This document shows positions 41,744 through 53,194 of a stretch of 64,000 bases of DNA, one piece after another. The translations under genes and the position numbers were made by a program. Under the pieces are notes generated by a model that saw only the letters and a list, made by a program, of their open reading frames with translations, did no database searches and was not told where the DNA came from. Origin of the DNA: Cephalotrichum gorgonifer (lineage: Eukaryota > Ascomycota > Sordariomycetes > Microascales > Microascaceae); NCBI GenBank assembly GCA_900312665.1, contig ONZQ02000001.1:2643248-2707247 (forward strand), written 5' to 3'. How positions within the stretch are numbered: position 1 is the first letter of the stretch; the number at the start of each line of letters is the position of its first letter.

Positions 41744-42745
41744 ATGCCGAAGTGTGAGTATAGCCCCTACCTAGTAGCGAACCCTCCCCCGCCCCATCAC
41801 ACCACAAGGCATAATAAGCTAACATTTATCACCAGTCTTCTGTAGGTCCCTCCGCCCCGCGCCTCTCCTCCCTCCCTCCTAGTCTAAGGAGACTACGGAC
41901 TTGCGCCTCGTCCCAGATACCACCACCTGGCGCGACCATTCACTAACGGGGAACTAGGTGACTACTGCGATGTCTACCTCACGCACGACTCCATGAGTGT
42001 GCGCAAGGCGCATAACAGCGGCCGAAACCACCTCCGAAACGTGGTAGATTACTATCAACGTATGGACCGCCCCTCGCCCGTCTCCCCCCCCCCCCCCCCC
42101 TTGCGTAGCTCCCATGGCTGACTTCTCTCCTCACAGAAATCGGCCACGAAAAGGCACAGTCCGTCATCGACTCTATCACCTCCTCCTACGCAGCCGAGGG
42201 CCAGGCCCACGCGAACCCCATGCTCCCTCAGAACCAGCCGGGCCACGGCAGCTTCCCGCCCTTCCCCTTCCCCGGCGGCGCGCCACCTCCCTTCGCCGCT
42301 CCCGGCGGTGGCCCACCCGGCGGATTGCCACCTGGGTTTCCTCCTCGTATGTCACTCCTCTTTCCCCCCACCCCACTCCGTCTCTCTCCCGGCAAGCCCC
42401 TGCACAAGTGACTACGGAATCTAACAACCTGGACTAGTCCCAGCAGGCATGAACCTCCCCCCCTTCCCCTTCCCGAACGCCAAGGGCGGCCCTCCCGGAA
42501 ATCTCCCGTTCCCCCCTCCACACCTACCCCCCGGCGGCCTACCCTTCCCGCCCCCCGGCGCCGGAGGGCTCCCGCCCAACTTGCCTCCCTTCCCGGGGAT
42601 GCCCGGGGCACCTCCGCCAGGCCAGTTCCCCCCTCCTGGTCAGTTCCCACCGCCGGGCCAGTTCCCGCCGGGTCCCTCGCCACCTGGTGGTGGGTTCGCA
42701 CCGCCGCCCGCATATCCTCCCGGTGGTGGGGATGTAAGGAGGTGA
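41744..42745 (+). CDS. YHC1: U1 snRNP protein C, with a 6-nt microexon
   Basis: Exons 41744-41753, 41836-41841, 41958-42059, 42137-42346 and 42438-42745 give 211 residues. U1-C stabilises pairing of U1 snRNA with the 5' splice site. The N-terminal U1-type zinc finger has C6, C9, H24 and H30 in MPKFFCDYCDVYLTHDS and the following VRKAHNSGRNH. Next is the conserved helix YYQQIGHEKAQSVIDSITSS, then a long Pro/Gly/Phe-rich tail with repeated PPPGQF. Exon 2 (TCTTCT) is required to restore the two aromatic residues before C6 that all family members have. It is flanked by CACCAG and GTAGGT. Skipping it would keep frame but delete them. Intron 3 holds a 17-nt C run. Confidence 0.92.
41836..41841 (+). 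other. 6-nt microexon of the U1-C gene
   Basis: TCTTCT lies between an acceptor (CACCAG) and a donor (GTAGGT). It contributes the last two bases of F4, all of F5 and the first base of C6. Without it the protein would start MPKCDYC, unlike all family members I know. Confidence 0.8.
42084..42100. repeat. Poly(C) tract, 17 nt, inside U1-C intron 3
   Basis: A run of about 17 C in the short third intron (42060-42136). Confidence 0.8.
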
Positions 42746-43575
42746 GGATAAGGGGAAGGATAGACCGGGTCTAGAGCTAGCCGTTAGTAATGAAGAAGAA
42801 GAAAGGAAGGGAAAAGCCACCAGAATTGTTGCAAGTGGGGGTGGATGACGGCCGTGGAGAAGGGTGTTGTGTGGCCCTGGAATTAGAGGGCCGGGACGGC
42901 CTCGAAGGAATGTGTGCTTTCTACGGGAACCATGGGATCGGCGCAGGGCGTTTTATGAAAAGGGGGCGGGGGCGGGGGCGGACGAGGTGGCCTCGATGGC
43001 AGGCTTCCCGTGTAGGAATAGTCTATAATTACATACACTGCAAATGCGATGCCTTTTTCTTCCTAAATGATGTACCTCCGGATGGAGGCCTCATCTCCCC
43101 ATCGCATCGCGAGCGTGTGTTACAAAGCTTGTAGGGCAGAAAATGGTATTCGTAGTTCGTTCTATGATACACAACAACTCATGACCTCCCTCCTCCACCC
43201 GTGTAGACGCATCAAACTCGTAACATCATTCATGAACCTTTCCATTTCCGTCCCATCTCTTCCCTTCCCAATCCAACAAGAGAAAAGAAGAAGAAAAAAA
43301 CAAATCAGCCATCGGCTGTGCTGTATACGCCCAGAAGTTCCAAATACGTTTTCATCAGGCCGTAAAATGTCATGTCAAAACATCAAAACAGGGAAATCCC
43401 AAGTGATAACTGATCCCCTTTGTGTACCCGTTCTTCCTGGTCATAGGTCATGAGGCGGGGGGCCAAGAGGCCCGCCGGAAACAAAAACACGCCGATAGCG
43501 CCAGGAAACCAAAAGCAAGCCAAAGCAACAAAACAAAAGTCCGCACAGCAGACTCGGGTACGACAGAGTTGCTGC
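42746..43575. other. Convergent 3' region between U1-C and the disordered-protein gene
   Basis: This 830-bp gap holds GGGGGC repeats near 42,963-42,983 and A-rich patches near 43,280-43,310. No gene seen. Confidence 0.4.
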
Positions 43576-46500
43576 CTACCCCCGATAGCTCGCCCGCCGG
43601 ATCACATCCCCGACGCCGTCTCTTACCTCCTTCGGCCCGCTAATCTTCCTCCGCAGCTCCATCGTCCTCTTCTGCCTCTTCCGCTCACTCAATCTCCTAG
43701 GTATATCGCCGATCTTACTCCCCAGAGTGGGGAGGAACCCCCTCTTCCCCTCTTCCTTCGGCGCCACACCACCTTGATCGCCCCCCCTTCGATACCCTCG
43801 CCAGAACGACGGCGCGCGTCCGGGGTGCTCGGGAGCCGTGTAGGGCCTCACGCTGTAGACATGGTCATCGTTCCCCTCTTCGAGGCTGCTGCGCCGTCTC
43901 ACGACGCGGAGGTTTCCGCTGGCCGTCCGCTGGATGGTGCGCCGCTCGGTGCTCGGCGCTCCGGTATGGTAGACCTGGGGGTTCCTGTCGTCACCCAGGG
44001 GGAGAACCGCGAATGTGCGCTTAAGACGCTGACTCAGGTTACGACGGGGACGATTGTCGACCGGCGGGTAGCGATATACCCTTTCGTACTGCCCGTCGTA
44101 GTCAAAGTCCTCGTCCTCGGTAGAGGAGGAGGACTCCGAGTCTGAGTCTTGGTCGGAATACGCAGGTTGCCAGAACGGGTGGAGCATGTGTTCGTCTGCC
44201 GGGGCATCGTCCGCCGTCGGATATGGTGCGCCCGGTTCGCCCTTCTCCCTGCTTGGTTCTCTAGAGAACGGCTCCGTTACCTTCCGAACGCCCCTCGACA
44301 GGGACAGGGTGCGGAGGAACGTGGGCCTGCTTGGAGATGACGCAGACTCGGAATACCGCCTTCGGGACAGTGCCCTACGAACAAGGGATAGGCTCCGCTT
44401 GTGCTTTGACTCGATCTCATCAAAGTAGTTCCCCATAAGGTTCTGGCGTTCGTGGGCTGGAGTCGCCCCTGAGGGGGTTGCGGGGATAAACTTGATCGCT
44501 GGGGGCTCGGCCGGCGGCTCGGGGGGGGAGCGCGGATTCCTGAGGGGCGAGTAGTCGGCGTCATCTCCCGGGTACTGACGTTGGGCCGGTGTTGAAGGTT
44601 CGTCGCTGTCAGGAGCGGTGGTGGTAATCGTCGGCTGCGGCTGTTCCGTGTGGGTATAGGCCCCTTCGGCTTGGGACTCTTTCGACATCCCCTTCTCGGA
44701 GGCTTGTGATGGCTTGGAAGAGCCATGGTCCACCATCACAACAGACGTGTTCTGATGAGCGTAGATGTTGATCGCCAGGGCCTCGGCAACCTCATGGGCT
44801 GTTCCGCACGTGTCCATGGACGCCATCGAGAACGGCGTGTCCAGGCTCGACAGCCGCCTCCCGAACAGCGGATCACCATGGCGATCCATGCTGAGCCTAT
44901 GAGCGATTATTTCATCTTCAGAAGGCGCAGCCAGCTGCACGATGACCTCAGGCAGTTGCAGGGTCAGTCCTTCACGCTCCTCGTGGCGTTCCTCATCGCC
45001 ACCCCCCACTTCCGGGTTGTTCCCAGCACGCTCTATCTTGCTCAGGGCTCGCTTCAGCGTCTCCGCCTCCATGAGGGCTGTATGGGCTTTCAGGCTCTCG
45101 GCAGTAAGCGATCCGGCCCTAGACACATTTCGGCTAGTCGGCGCAGATAGGGACGACGTCCGCTGAGGAACTGCAGGAGGGTAATCAATGGTTCGAACAT
45201 CCGCCCCGTGCGCATCTGATGGGCCTATATCATGTCGTGACAGGCGGTCAGAGGGAGATGCCGGCTCTCTACTTGTTGACACGTTTGATAGCGGCGCCGA
45301 CGTCAGACTAGCACTGCGCCTTGACCGACGACTGCTGGTGGATCTGAGTATCGGTTCTATGGGCTTCCGGGAAGAATTTCGATCCGGAATCACGACCACG
45401 GGGATTGCGCCTTGGTTCCACATTTCCTTCCGCGCCTTGGCATTAGGAATGGAGTGGAACGATGCCGCAGATGCGCGACCATTGTATCGGCCATCAGTAG
45501 GCCTTCTAGGAGGGTTGGATCGCGGCGAGGTCTCCTGTACTGTGCTAGTTGATGCCCGCGCAGAGCTACCAGGAGAGAAGTCGGAGTTGGAGTCCCGCAG
45601 TGCTGTCTGCTTCTTCACATGGCGCAGTGTTCTCCTCCTCTGGGGCACGACAGGGTCCACAACCACGGCCTCGACAACAGTAGAGACCGAGTTGACAGAC
45701 AGGCCGGAGAATCTACGAGCGTCCGTAGTGCTCGGCGACGTAGGGGGTGAAGAGGTGACCTTCTCCTTCCTCCCCGAGCCCGGTACGCTGCTCGAGGATG
45801 AGGGCTTCTCGCTCTGCACATAGAGGCGCATGGCCCGAACAGTCTTGGTTGCATTCGTCGGCGTTACCAGCGTGACATCAAGAAGCCCGGCCTCGGACTC
45901 CTCGCGCGGCGATGGCTTTTTGGGATCCGGGTACGGGCGGCTTTTCCTCACCCTCACGTGCCGTTGAAGGTTGTCGTCCCACTCCTGTACGACTTCCGTA
46001 TCACCGGTATTCATGCGCCACTCGCCGTCGAACGTTACAGGGCGAATTTTGGATGGAGGGGTCGCGTCCAAATTGGTCGGTTCTCGAGCGCGCTTTTGGC
46101 CATTCGGCTCATGATCTGAAGTTTGGGTTCCAACGTCCTTTCCGACATGTCGGACGGTTGATTGGGAAGTTCGTGCGGAAGGGAGCGCCGAGTACGCAAG
46201 GTGTCTCTCTGTCTCATCTTCTGAGGTATAAGGCTCTTCCCTTGCAGTCTTGAAGGACTCGGACCGAGAATCGCTTGTGGACTTGGGCGGCGTGCGATCG
46301 CTCAGCAGGGCACGAACCGCTCTCGGTTGTGCCACGCGATGCGGGGGTGTTACGTCGGGGGTCGGAGGGCTCTGCTGGTTTGGAGGGGTGACTGGAGAGC
46401 GACCGGAAACACTTCTATCCGTATCGGTCGGACTGGGAACCCAGGTAGAGGTCGGAGGAAGGGCGGATGGGCTACTAGACGACTTCCGCGAGGGGCCGGG

Positions 46501-46896
46501 GGGTGTGGGAGGAAGTTCTGGCCCTTGCTGGATCGGGCGAGCCTGGTGTCTGAGAGCGTGGGAGGAGCTGATTTGCGGGGGTGAACCGTTGTTGCCGTTG
46601 TAGTTATCGTTGCCGTTCTCATTCTCATAGTCGTTACCAATATCGATACCGTTACTTGGTCGTTCGGCGCCGATCAAGCGGCTATTCCTCCTCGAATCTT
46701 CTGGCCAGGCATCGTAGGCGAAGGAGGAGGCAGCAAGGACGCGGTCCCTGTCGGGGCGCGGCAATATCTTGTGCTTCTTGAACAAACGTCGGTTACCAAA
46801 CGCGTCTACGTTCGGGTCGTTGCCGTAGTACAGCGGAGGCACCATGACAGCGGGCGGGTCTTGAAAGGTCGGGCTTATCATGGCAGAGGCAGACAT
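43576..46896 (-). CDS. Large Ser/Pro/Arg-rich disordered protein of unknown function
   Basis: A single-exon protein of 1106 residues that I do not recognise. Most of it is low-complexity Ser/Pro/Arg/Thr sequence and is probably disordered. Ordered-looking blocks are the N-terminus (about 20-65: PPLYYGNDPNVDAFGNRRLF, ILPRPDRDRVLAASSFAYDA), a middle block (IRPVTFDGEWRMNTGDTEVV, QEWDDNLQRHVRVRKSRPYP), a helical part near 620-640 (LKAHTALMEAETLKRALSKI) and a very basic C-terminus (PRRLSERKRQKRTMELRRKI). There are many SP/TP and RRxS sites, so it may be a kinase target. No signal peptide or clear membrane helix. A nuclear, cytoskeletal or scaffold role are all possible. The uninterrupted frame and the conserved-looking blocks argue that it is real. 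Confidence 0.8.
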   Translation of the reverse strand: MSASAMISPTFQDPPAVMVPPLYYGNDPNVDAFGNRRLFKKHKILPRPDRDRVLAASSFAYDAWPEDSRRNSRLIGAERPSNGIDIGNDYENENGNDNYNGNNGSPPQISSSHALRHQARPIQQGPELPPTPPGPSRKSSSSPSALPPTSTWVPSPTDTDRSVSGRSPVTPPNQQSPPTPDVTPPHRVAQPRAVRALLSDRTPPKSTSDSRSESFKTAREEPYTSEDETERHLAYSALPSARTSQSTVRHVGKDVGTQTSDHEPNGQKRAREPTNLDATPPSKIRPVTFDGEWRMNTGDTEVVQEWDDNLQRHVRVRKSRPYPDPKKPSPREESEAGLLDVTLVTPTNATKTVRAMRLYVQSEKPSSSSSVPGSGRKEKVTSSPPTSPSTTDARRFSGLSVNSVSTVVEAVVVDPVVPQRRRTLRHVKKQTALRDSNSDFSPGSSARASTSTVQETSPRSNPPRRPTDGRYNGRASAASFHSIPNAKARKEMWNQGAIPVVVIPDRNSSRKPIEPILRSTSSRRSRRSASLTSAPLSNVSTSREPASPSDRLSRHDIGPSDAHGADVRTIDYPPAVPQRTSSLSAPTSRNVSRAGSLTAESLKAHTALMEAETLKRALSKIERAGNNPEVGGGDEERHEEREGLTLQLPEVIVQLAAPSEDEIIAHRLSMDRHGDPLFGRRLSSLDTPFSMASMDTCGTAHEVAEALAINIYAHQNTSVVMVDHGSSKPSQASEKGMSKESQAEGAYTHTEQPQPTITTTAPDSDEPSTPAQRQYPGDDADYSPLRNPRSPPEPPAEPPAIKFIPATPSGATPAHERQNLMGNYFDEIESKHKRSLSLVRRALSRRRYSESASSPSRPTFLRTLSLSRGVRKVTEPFSREPSREKGEPGAPYPTADDAPADEHMLHPFWQPAYSDQDSDSESSSSTEDEDFDYDGQYERVYRYPPVDNRPRRNLSQRLKRTFAVLPLGDDRNPQVYHTGAPSTERRTIQRTASGNLRVVRRRSSLEEGNDDHVYSVRPYTAPEHPGRAPSFWRGYRRGGDQGGVAPKEEGKRGFLPTLGSKIGDIPRRLSERKRQKRTMELRRKISGPKEVRDGVGDVIRRASYRG

Positions 46897-49800
46897 GACT
46901 TTGGTGTCTCAGCGCATGGCGCAAAGCTGAAGTCAGGTTGTCAGAACAGGGTATGCCACGATCCCTAGCAGCGGTGTGTCGCTGGAGCTCTTCGCATGCC
47001 AGATGCCGGATGATGAGAGTCTCTGCAATTAAATTCGTCGGAGATCGCGATGGCGTTGTGGAAATTCGATTTTTTGGAGGCGTTGTGGTGGTGGTGTCGA
47101 TGTGGTGGAGGATCAAGTTATGGAATGGCGGGGGCTGGCAGGCAAAGGCGCAGGCGCAGGCGGCGGGCGCCATTCACAATGTGGGCAAAATTCGAGGTGA
47201 GACAGTATCGTTATAATGCATCGAGTCGAAAAGCACACGTAACCGGGGGGTGGCGAGGTAGTGGTTTGGTGGACAAAGCAGGCGCAAGACTAAGGCCAAG
47301 CAGGAGTCAAGAGGGCATCCATCCCATCCCCGAGTCTCGATCGAGGTGTGTGAGGTCAGTGTTCGAGACCGCTGGAAGGGACGTCAAGTCGTTCCGGGAG
47401 GTGGGGTGCCGCTAAATAAACGAACAAAGGTCAAATCAAGAGGAGAGTTTGGGATCAACCTGAGAATCGTTATCAGCTCGCCAGTTCCACACTACTGGTA
47501 TGATGGCTCCGCTCAGTACATAAATGAAGGCTGATCTGGCGTTGCTGCAATGGTGTAGTTCCAGGAGAAAAAGTGCCGGCTGGGAAGAGAGTGGGGGGAG
47601 CGAGAATAGAAGTTCGATGGAAGTGGGAAAATGACGACAAGCGAACAGGGAGTAGTAGTACTAGTACAGGCATAGCCAAGGGGGGCGAGTGTCAGGTATC
47701 ATCCCGAGTGTAAGACCAAGAGGTGGGTTGAGGCGAGGTGTACTCTATACCTTCCGTGCACTGGTTCGACGGCTACTTCCATGAGTACATCAGGATGTAC
47801 CAGGCGACAAGACGGGAGGCATCAGGTAGCATCGAATCCTCCTTTATATCCACTTTACCACGAGTACCTGTACTTGTAGACCAATACCTGTAGACTACCT
47901 ACAGGTTGCAGTAGAACGAATATCGAGCTGCAGCACAGCACGCATGAATGGGGGGGCAGCGCAGGACAGGATAAAATCCAAACGGGGGGGGCGGGCGGTC
48001 AAAAGTACATGAAGGGAGACTGAGTGTGAGTGTCGGTAGTAAGTGTGAGTGCGTGAGTGCGAGTGCGAGTGCGAGTAGGAATCTAGGGAGTGAAACAAGG
48101 AAATCATCAGTGCAGAGATGAGAGACATTGTCAAGGGCGCCACGACGACGCGGAACACGGGAGGACAGAGCCGGTCAGGTCATACACACACACACGACAT
48201 CCGACTACATGTTTGAGTAGGCAATGCAAGTTACAAGTACCATATCTTAGAGGCCATGGAGGGGGGCACCCGGAAGCTTTGAGGTGTGTCTTCTTGACTC
48301 TGGTCTCGTCCACTACAAGCACGAGTACGAAGCAGAGTGGGGAAGAGGAGTTCGGCGACTACTACATGTATGTTCGGGTAGGCGCTTGCGAAGGCCGCGT
48401 GTGGTCGAGTTGCCCATTCTCTTGGGACGAACAACGGGATTCCTCCCACCGACAAACTGAGCTATTATGAACATTGATTTGGAAACCGGCATTGTCCTGG
48501 GCATAGGTAGGTGAATTATGGCATACTAGTCCTCGTCCGGCAGCCTTGTACCATGTACTACTACCGCGATGGAGGTAACACGACAGGGTTACGTACTAAT
48601 ACACTCCTCCTGCACTCTTACTTCCTGTTCAATCCGACCATGGTTTATTTTTTATACCTGTCATTAACCTTTGAGTCAGTCAGCGTCCACGACGGCTGAA
48701 AACAATTTCCACCCGCCCAGTCATATCGATCGAACGGGAGTTGCAAGTATTACGGCTCAGGGGAGGGGGGCTGAAAAGCAAGAATATAAGCATCGCCGCC
48801 TGCGGCCGAAACTACCGGTCCACTCTCAACTCCTTCCGGGCCAAAGAGATGCGACCGCGGCGGATGTGCTAAGCCATCCTACTTGTACATATCTCAAGTC
48901 CAGAGCGGCGTTCGAGGTATATGCTTGTCTGGCCTGTTCTTTGGCCAGCTCCCATTCCAACCGTGCAGGACCTCTCAGACCAACGCGGCTCGTCGAGTCT
49001 CCAATCACGTCCCTCAAGCCCTCAATCCGAGAAAGGGTGGCGTTTCACGGGGGAGGAGCTCATCTGTCCCGACCTCCAAGTATCTAAAAGCAAAATAAAT
49101 AAATAAATAAGAGGGAGAGAAAAGAAAAGAAGCATACTTGTAAGTAAAAGGGGGGAAGGTATTAACTATTGCATGTAGAGACATCTCCTTTCACCGAGCC
49201 TGCAAAGAGCCCGTCCCACTCCTCAAGCTTCAGACATGGAGTCAACCCGGCCCCGACCCCCACATCAAGGCGATTGTTCGGTGAAGGCTGGCAGGGAGGT
49301 AATCGAAAAGGATGATGGCCGGATGGATGCACCTCTATCACCCCCATGGCTGTTTAGAGGGTGGACCAGCCATCTGGTGTGGACATAAGGCCTACGAGTA
49401 CACGTAGTTACCACCCCGCCCCGCCCCCACCAGCCCCCCGGTCTCCAGTGTACCCGGCCCCAGTCCTGGCATGAATGGGAGATGTGCATATGGTGACCTG
49501 TTGGGGGGACGCGCTTGCGAGTCTTAGCAAACATCCGCGCCAACCAACAGGGCCCGGCCGGGTGTCCAAGAAGGCAGGTTGCAAGTCGACACATGCATTG
49601 CTTGTAAACTTTGTAGGGAAGGGGGATTTTGCCAACCCACAGAGCCTTGGTCCAGTGTAGCCAAGGTCTAGCTATGTTGCAATTACGCGACGGGTAATTA
49701 AAACGACTAATAAGTCTAGTTATGCGTAGCATCCGTTGGCGAACCTTGATAAACAACAGAGGTGGTGCTTAACTAGCTCTCCAGTTCCGACGTGCGAGCT

Positions 49801-51085
49801 TAGCTACTCGTTCACTCGTTTACTCGTACTTGCACACAACGGCCCTTCCTCCCGGCACAGAGACACGCCTGGAAACCTGTGCCATGCATGCCCGGCACCG
49901 ACCAGCCTACCGGTACTCACATACTGGTAGCGGTGTCATCTAGGAGGCGCATTATTGTAGCCCAGCATCGATTCGGAAACCCGTGCCTAAATAGGGCCGT
50001 TTTTGACGAAGACGGCGGCTTACACGACCTGTTAGGGGAGCCGTGACAGGTTCCATGTGGTGGCCAGAGCAAGACAAGAGAGCACCCGATTAAGGCCATG
50101 GTCTCTGTCGATGACTTCCTATGTCTCAGTGATACCAAGACAACCTGTCAAAGGGGCAGGTGGCAGGTGGCAGGTGACCGACTGACTTGTGGCTGGCGAT
50201 ATTTAAGCCGACGGTCGGTTGTTAGAAGCTGCGGCTTTGGTGGGCATGCCCCGGAATTTATCCTCGTGGTATGTCTCCCCGCGCAATGCTACCAGCACTA
50301 TTAAGGCTGGCATGGAAATATCCGAGTGGGCCGTGTTAATACTCCCCTGCTCGAACTAATAATACTCGAGGTTTAGTGATCTCGGCGGGGTCGTCTGTTA
50401 GCTCCGGAGGCGTTCCAGAAGATGAACACGCGGCTCATCCAGTCTACTCCGCGTAACAAAGAGTAAGTAAGGGTGGCTCTGCACTCGACTGATACGAATG
50501 GGAATGAAGAAGGGTCGGCCGAATATGACCGGGCAGCACCTTCTTCGTTAAGTCGAGTATCAATGAACAATTACTTCGTATGTCGTCGGTAGGTACTTAC
50601 CCGAGCACCTCAGGGACTGGTCTCCCACTAGTCACTAGTCACTGGGGGGGAAGTCTCCATGCTCCAGTGGAACGGTGGAACAGCGGGGTAGCTACCGCCG
50701 ATTGTGATTGAGCTCTCACAGGGCGGGGTAACAATGCATTAGCGTTGCCATCACCAAGCCCAATTTCAAGTTTCAAGGGTCCTGGTCTCGCAGCTTCCTG
50801 GGAGCTGTTAATAATGCTGCGTATCCTCCTCCCCTCTTAATCCTTGAAACCCCCGGGCCCAGATCCATGTAAAACAGGGCGGACATTGTCAACCCCACCA
50901 CCCTCGTCGCAATTCCTTCCGCTTGACACCCAGCAACACCCACGCTCTTCCCAGCTCCAACCATCGCATCCATCTTCTCACTTCCCCAAACAAAAGCTGA
51001 ACGGCCCGGCCAAGGAGATTGGCCTTATAGACGACGAGCATCGACTACCACAATCCGAACGAGGCAGTAACAGAACTCGGTCAAC
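46897..51085. other. Long intergenic region without a supported gene
   Basis: About 4.2 kb. The left part is upstream of the disordered-protein gene and the right part (50,850-51,085) is a C/A-rich leader of the amidohydrolase gene. Between them are simple repeats near 48,020-48,078 and 48,185, GTAC-centred palindromes (47,861-47,880; 50,571-50,584) and short unconserved frames. Confidence 0.35.
48021..48078. repeat. GTGAGT/GTGCGA imperfect microsatellite
   Basis: A run of GTGAGT, GTGCGT and GTGCGA units, ending with about three clean GAGTGC copies. No coding role. Confidence 0.7.
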
Positions 51086-52194
51086 ATGACGGACGTCCCA
51101 ATCATCGACTGCCACATCCATCTCTACCCCGAGGCCGAAATACCCACCCTGGCCTGGGCCAAACCAGGCGACCCCCTTGCCGTCGAGCACGGTATTCCCG
51201 AGTACGATGCTGTCACCGCCCCCATCCCCTCGCTAAAAGGCTTCGTCCTCGTCGAGACGGACCGGAAGTCCGACCTCACCGAGGACGGCTGGAAGCTCCC
51301 CCTCATGGAAGTCGCGTGGTTCGCCCGCGTCGCGACGGGGAAGCCCAACCCGGGCGAGGTATTCAGCGAGGGGACCGCCGAGAGGTGTCTTGGTATCATC
51401 CCGTGGGCCCCCGTCCCCGCAGGGCCTGCGGCGCTGGAGAAGTACATTGAGAAGGCGAGGGAGGTGGCGGGAGAGGAGGCGTGGCGGAAGGTTAAGGGGT
51501 TCAGATATCTGCTTCAGGATAAGCCTCACGGGACGATGCTGACCGAGGAGTTCATCGAGGGGGTCCAGTACCTAGGGAGGAAAGGGTACATATTCTCCCT
51601 TGGCGTGGACTCACACAGGAGAGGGAAGAAGCAGCTGGAGGAGACGGTCGAGATGATCGGCCGGGCGCACGACGACGTCCCGGACGAAGAGAAGGTCACG
51701 TTCATCATCAGTGAGTGAACTACCCGCCTCACCCTAACCCAGGGTCATCTACTGGTCTGGACTTTCGAGATTTGCTAACCTTGCTTAATTCTCCAGACCA
51801 CATGTGTAAGGCCGACCTCGCAATCTACAACCTCACCGACCCGGGCTACGTCAGCTGGCGCACGACCGTGTACACGCTCAGCAGCTGCGAAAAGACCTAC
51901 ATGCAGATCAGCGGCGGCCTCCAGGACATGCCCGAGTCGCTGAAGAACCAGTCGGCTAACGACATCTTCGCGGCCATCCTTCCCTATCTTGGCATCCTCC
52001 TCGCCACCTTCGGCCCCGACCGCCTCATCTTCGGGTCCGACTGGCCTGTGTGCACCCTGGGTATCGAGTCGAACGCGTGCGTGAAATGGCTCGAGATCGT
52101 CAAGAGGATGTGTCACATGGCGTCTTTGGAGGAGGACAAGGTGAGGCGGCTGTTTGCGGGGACGGCTATCGAGGCTTTTGGACTTGATGTGTGA
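51086..52194 (+). CDS. Amidohydrolase-2 family metal hydrolase (lactonase-like)
   Basis: Exons 51086-51710 and 51797-52194 give 340 residues. This is a TIM-barrel amidohydrolase of the PF04909 type, close in layout to sugar-lactone hydrolases such as L-rhamnono-lactonase. Likely metal ligands are H10 and H12 in IIDCHIHLYP, H210 in FIINHMCKADL and D290 in RLIFGSDWPVCTLG. WRKVKGFRYLLQDKPHGTML is the usual conserved strand-loop. The 86-nt intron (GTGAGT donor, TCCAG acceptor) splits codon AAC. The substrate cannot be told from sequence. The neighbouring HD phosphohydrolase converges on it, 299 bp away, with no evident functional link. Confidence 0.85.
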
Positions 52195-52493
52195 AGAGGG
52201 GGAAGACTGGGGGATGGAAGTAGCCAAGGCGTTAGCAGCTCTGCAGTCTTATTGAAGTGGATGGGTCGTGGGAGGAAGGCTCCGTGTGGATGTAAGCACG
52301 AGGGATACTGCAGAGGCTCTAAATATCTATTACCCGTCGCGTAAGGCGAATATATAGTCTATGATGAAAACTGAACAAAAACGCCCCCAAGACGTAATAA
52401 TTTATTTTCAGTTTCCAGTTGGCACACTCTCACACCCGTGCCCCCCTTTCCGTTCTCTGTACAAGGCCTCTTCCTGATACCACACACGCCCCC

Positions 52494-53194
52494 TTACTCA
52501 TCATCCCCGAGCGCGGTATGCTCGGCCTCCCACCAAGACTTGAAGGTGAGGAGCCTCTCGGTCCGCTCCCTCGCCATCTCCTTTCCCGTCGCGGTCTTCA
52601 TCATGCCCTCGATCAGGATGAGCTTGTCGTCGAAGTGACGGATCGTCTCCTCCATGGGGCGGTCCTTGGCGCCGCCGAAGGCGAAACAGCGGCCGATGCC
52701 CACGGCGCCTATGGCGTCGAGACGGTCTGCGTCTTGGACTATGGCGACTGTGACGAAGGGAGCAGTGAGCAGAAAAGAATCGAATTATTCAAGATCAAGG
52801 GAGGAAACTCACGCTCAGGATATACCCCGATAAGCTCCCTCACCCTCGCGGGGTCCTTCACCTCGCTCGAGTAGCTGACGCCCAGGCAGATGGCCTGCAC
52901 CCTCTCGGCCAGCTCCTGAGAGGCCCCGAAGCCCAGCAGCACATTCTGGACCATGGTGGCCGGGTCGTCGCCTTCGCGGAGGTACTTCCTGTCGCCGACG
53001 TCGTGGAGGAGTGCGGCGAGCTGCACGACGGCGGGGTCCAGCGGGACCGCGAACGACTTTGATTCGGCGGCGTGGAGCTGCTGGGCCAGGCGGACGACGC
53101 GACGGATGTGGTTGAAGTCGTGGGAGGGGTCGTAGTTGGCCATGTAGGCGCGGACGTAGGTCGTCACCTCTGGGATGAGGTCTTGCGCGGCCAT
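52494..53194 (-). CDS. HD-domain metal-dependent phosphohydrolase
   Basis: Exons 52813-53194 and 52494-52747 give 211 residues. HD hydrolases cleave phosphoesters, often of nucleotides. The metal-binding pattern is complete: H25-D26 and H29 in DPSHDFNHIRRVVRLA, H64-D65 in ALLHDVGDRKYL, and D133 or D135 in IVQDADRLDAIGAVGIGRC. The size and the YDPSHDxxH...LLHDxxDRKY pattern resemble the YedJ-like stand-alone HD family found in bacteria and fungi, whose substrate is unsettled. The 65-nt intron joins YPE/LAIVQDADRL in phase 1. No signal peptide, so probably cytosolic. The start at 53194 gives a compact N-terminus. Confidence 0.88.
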
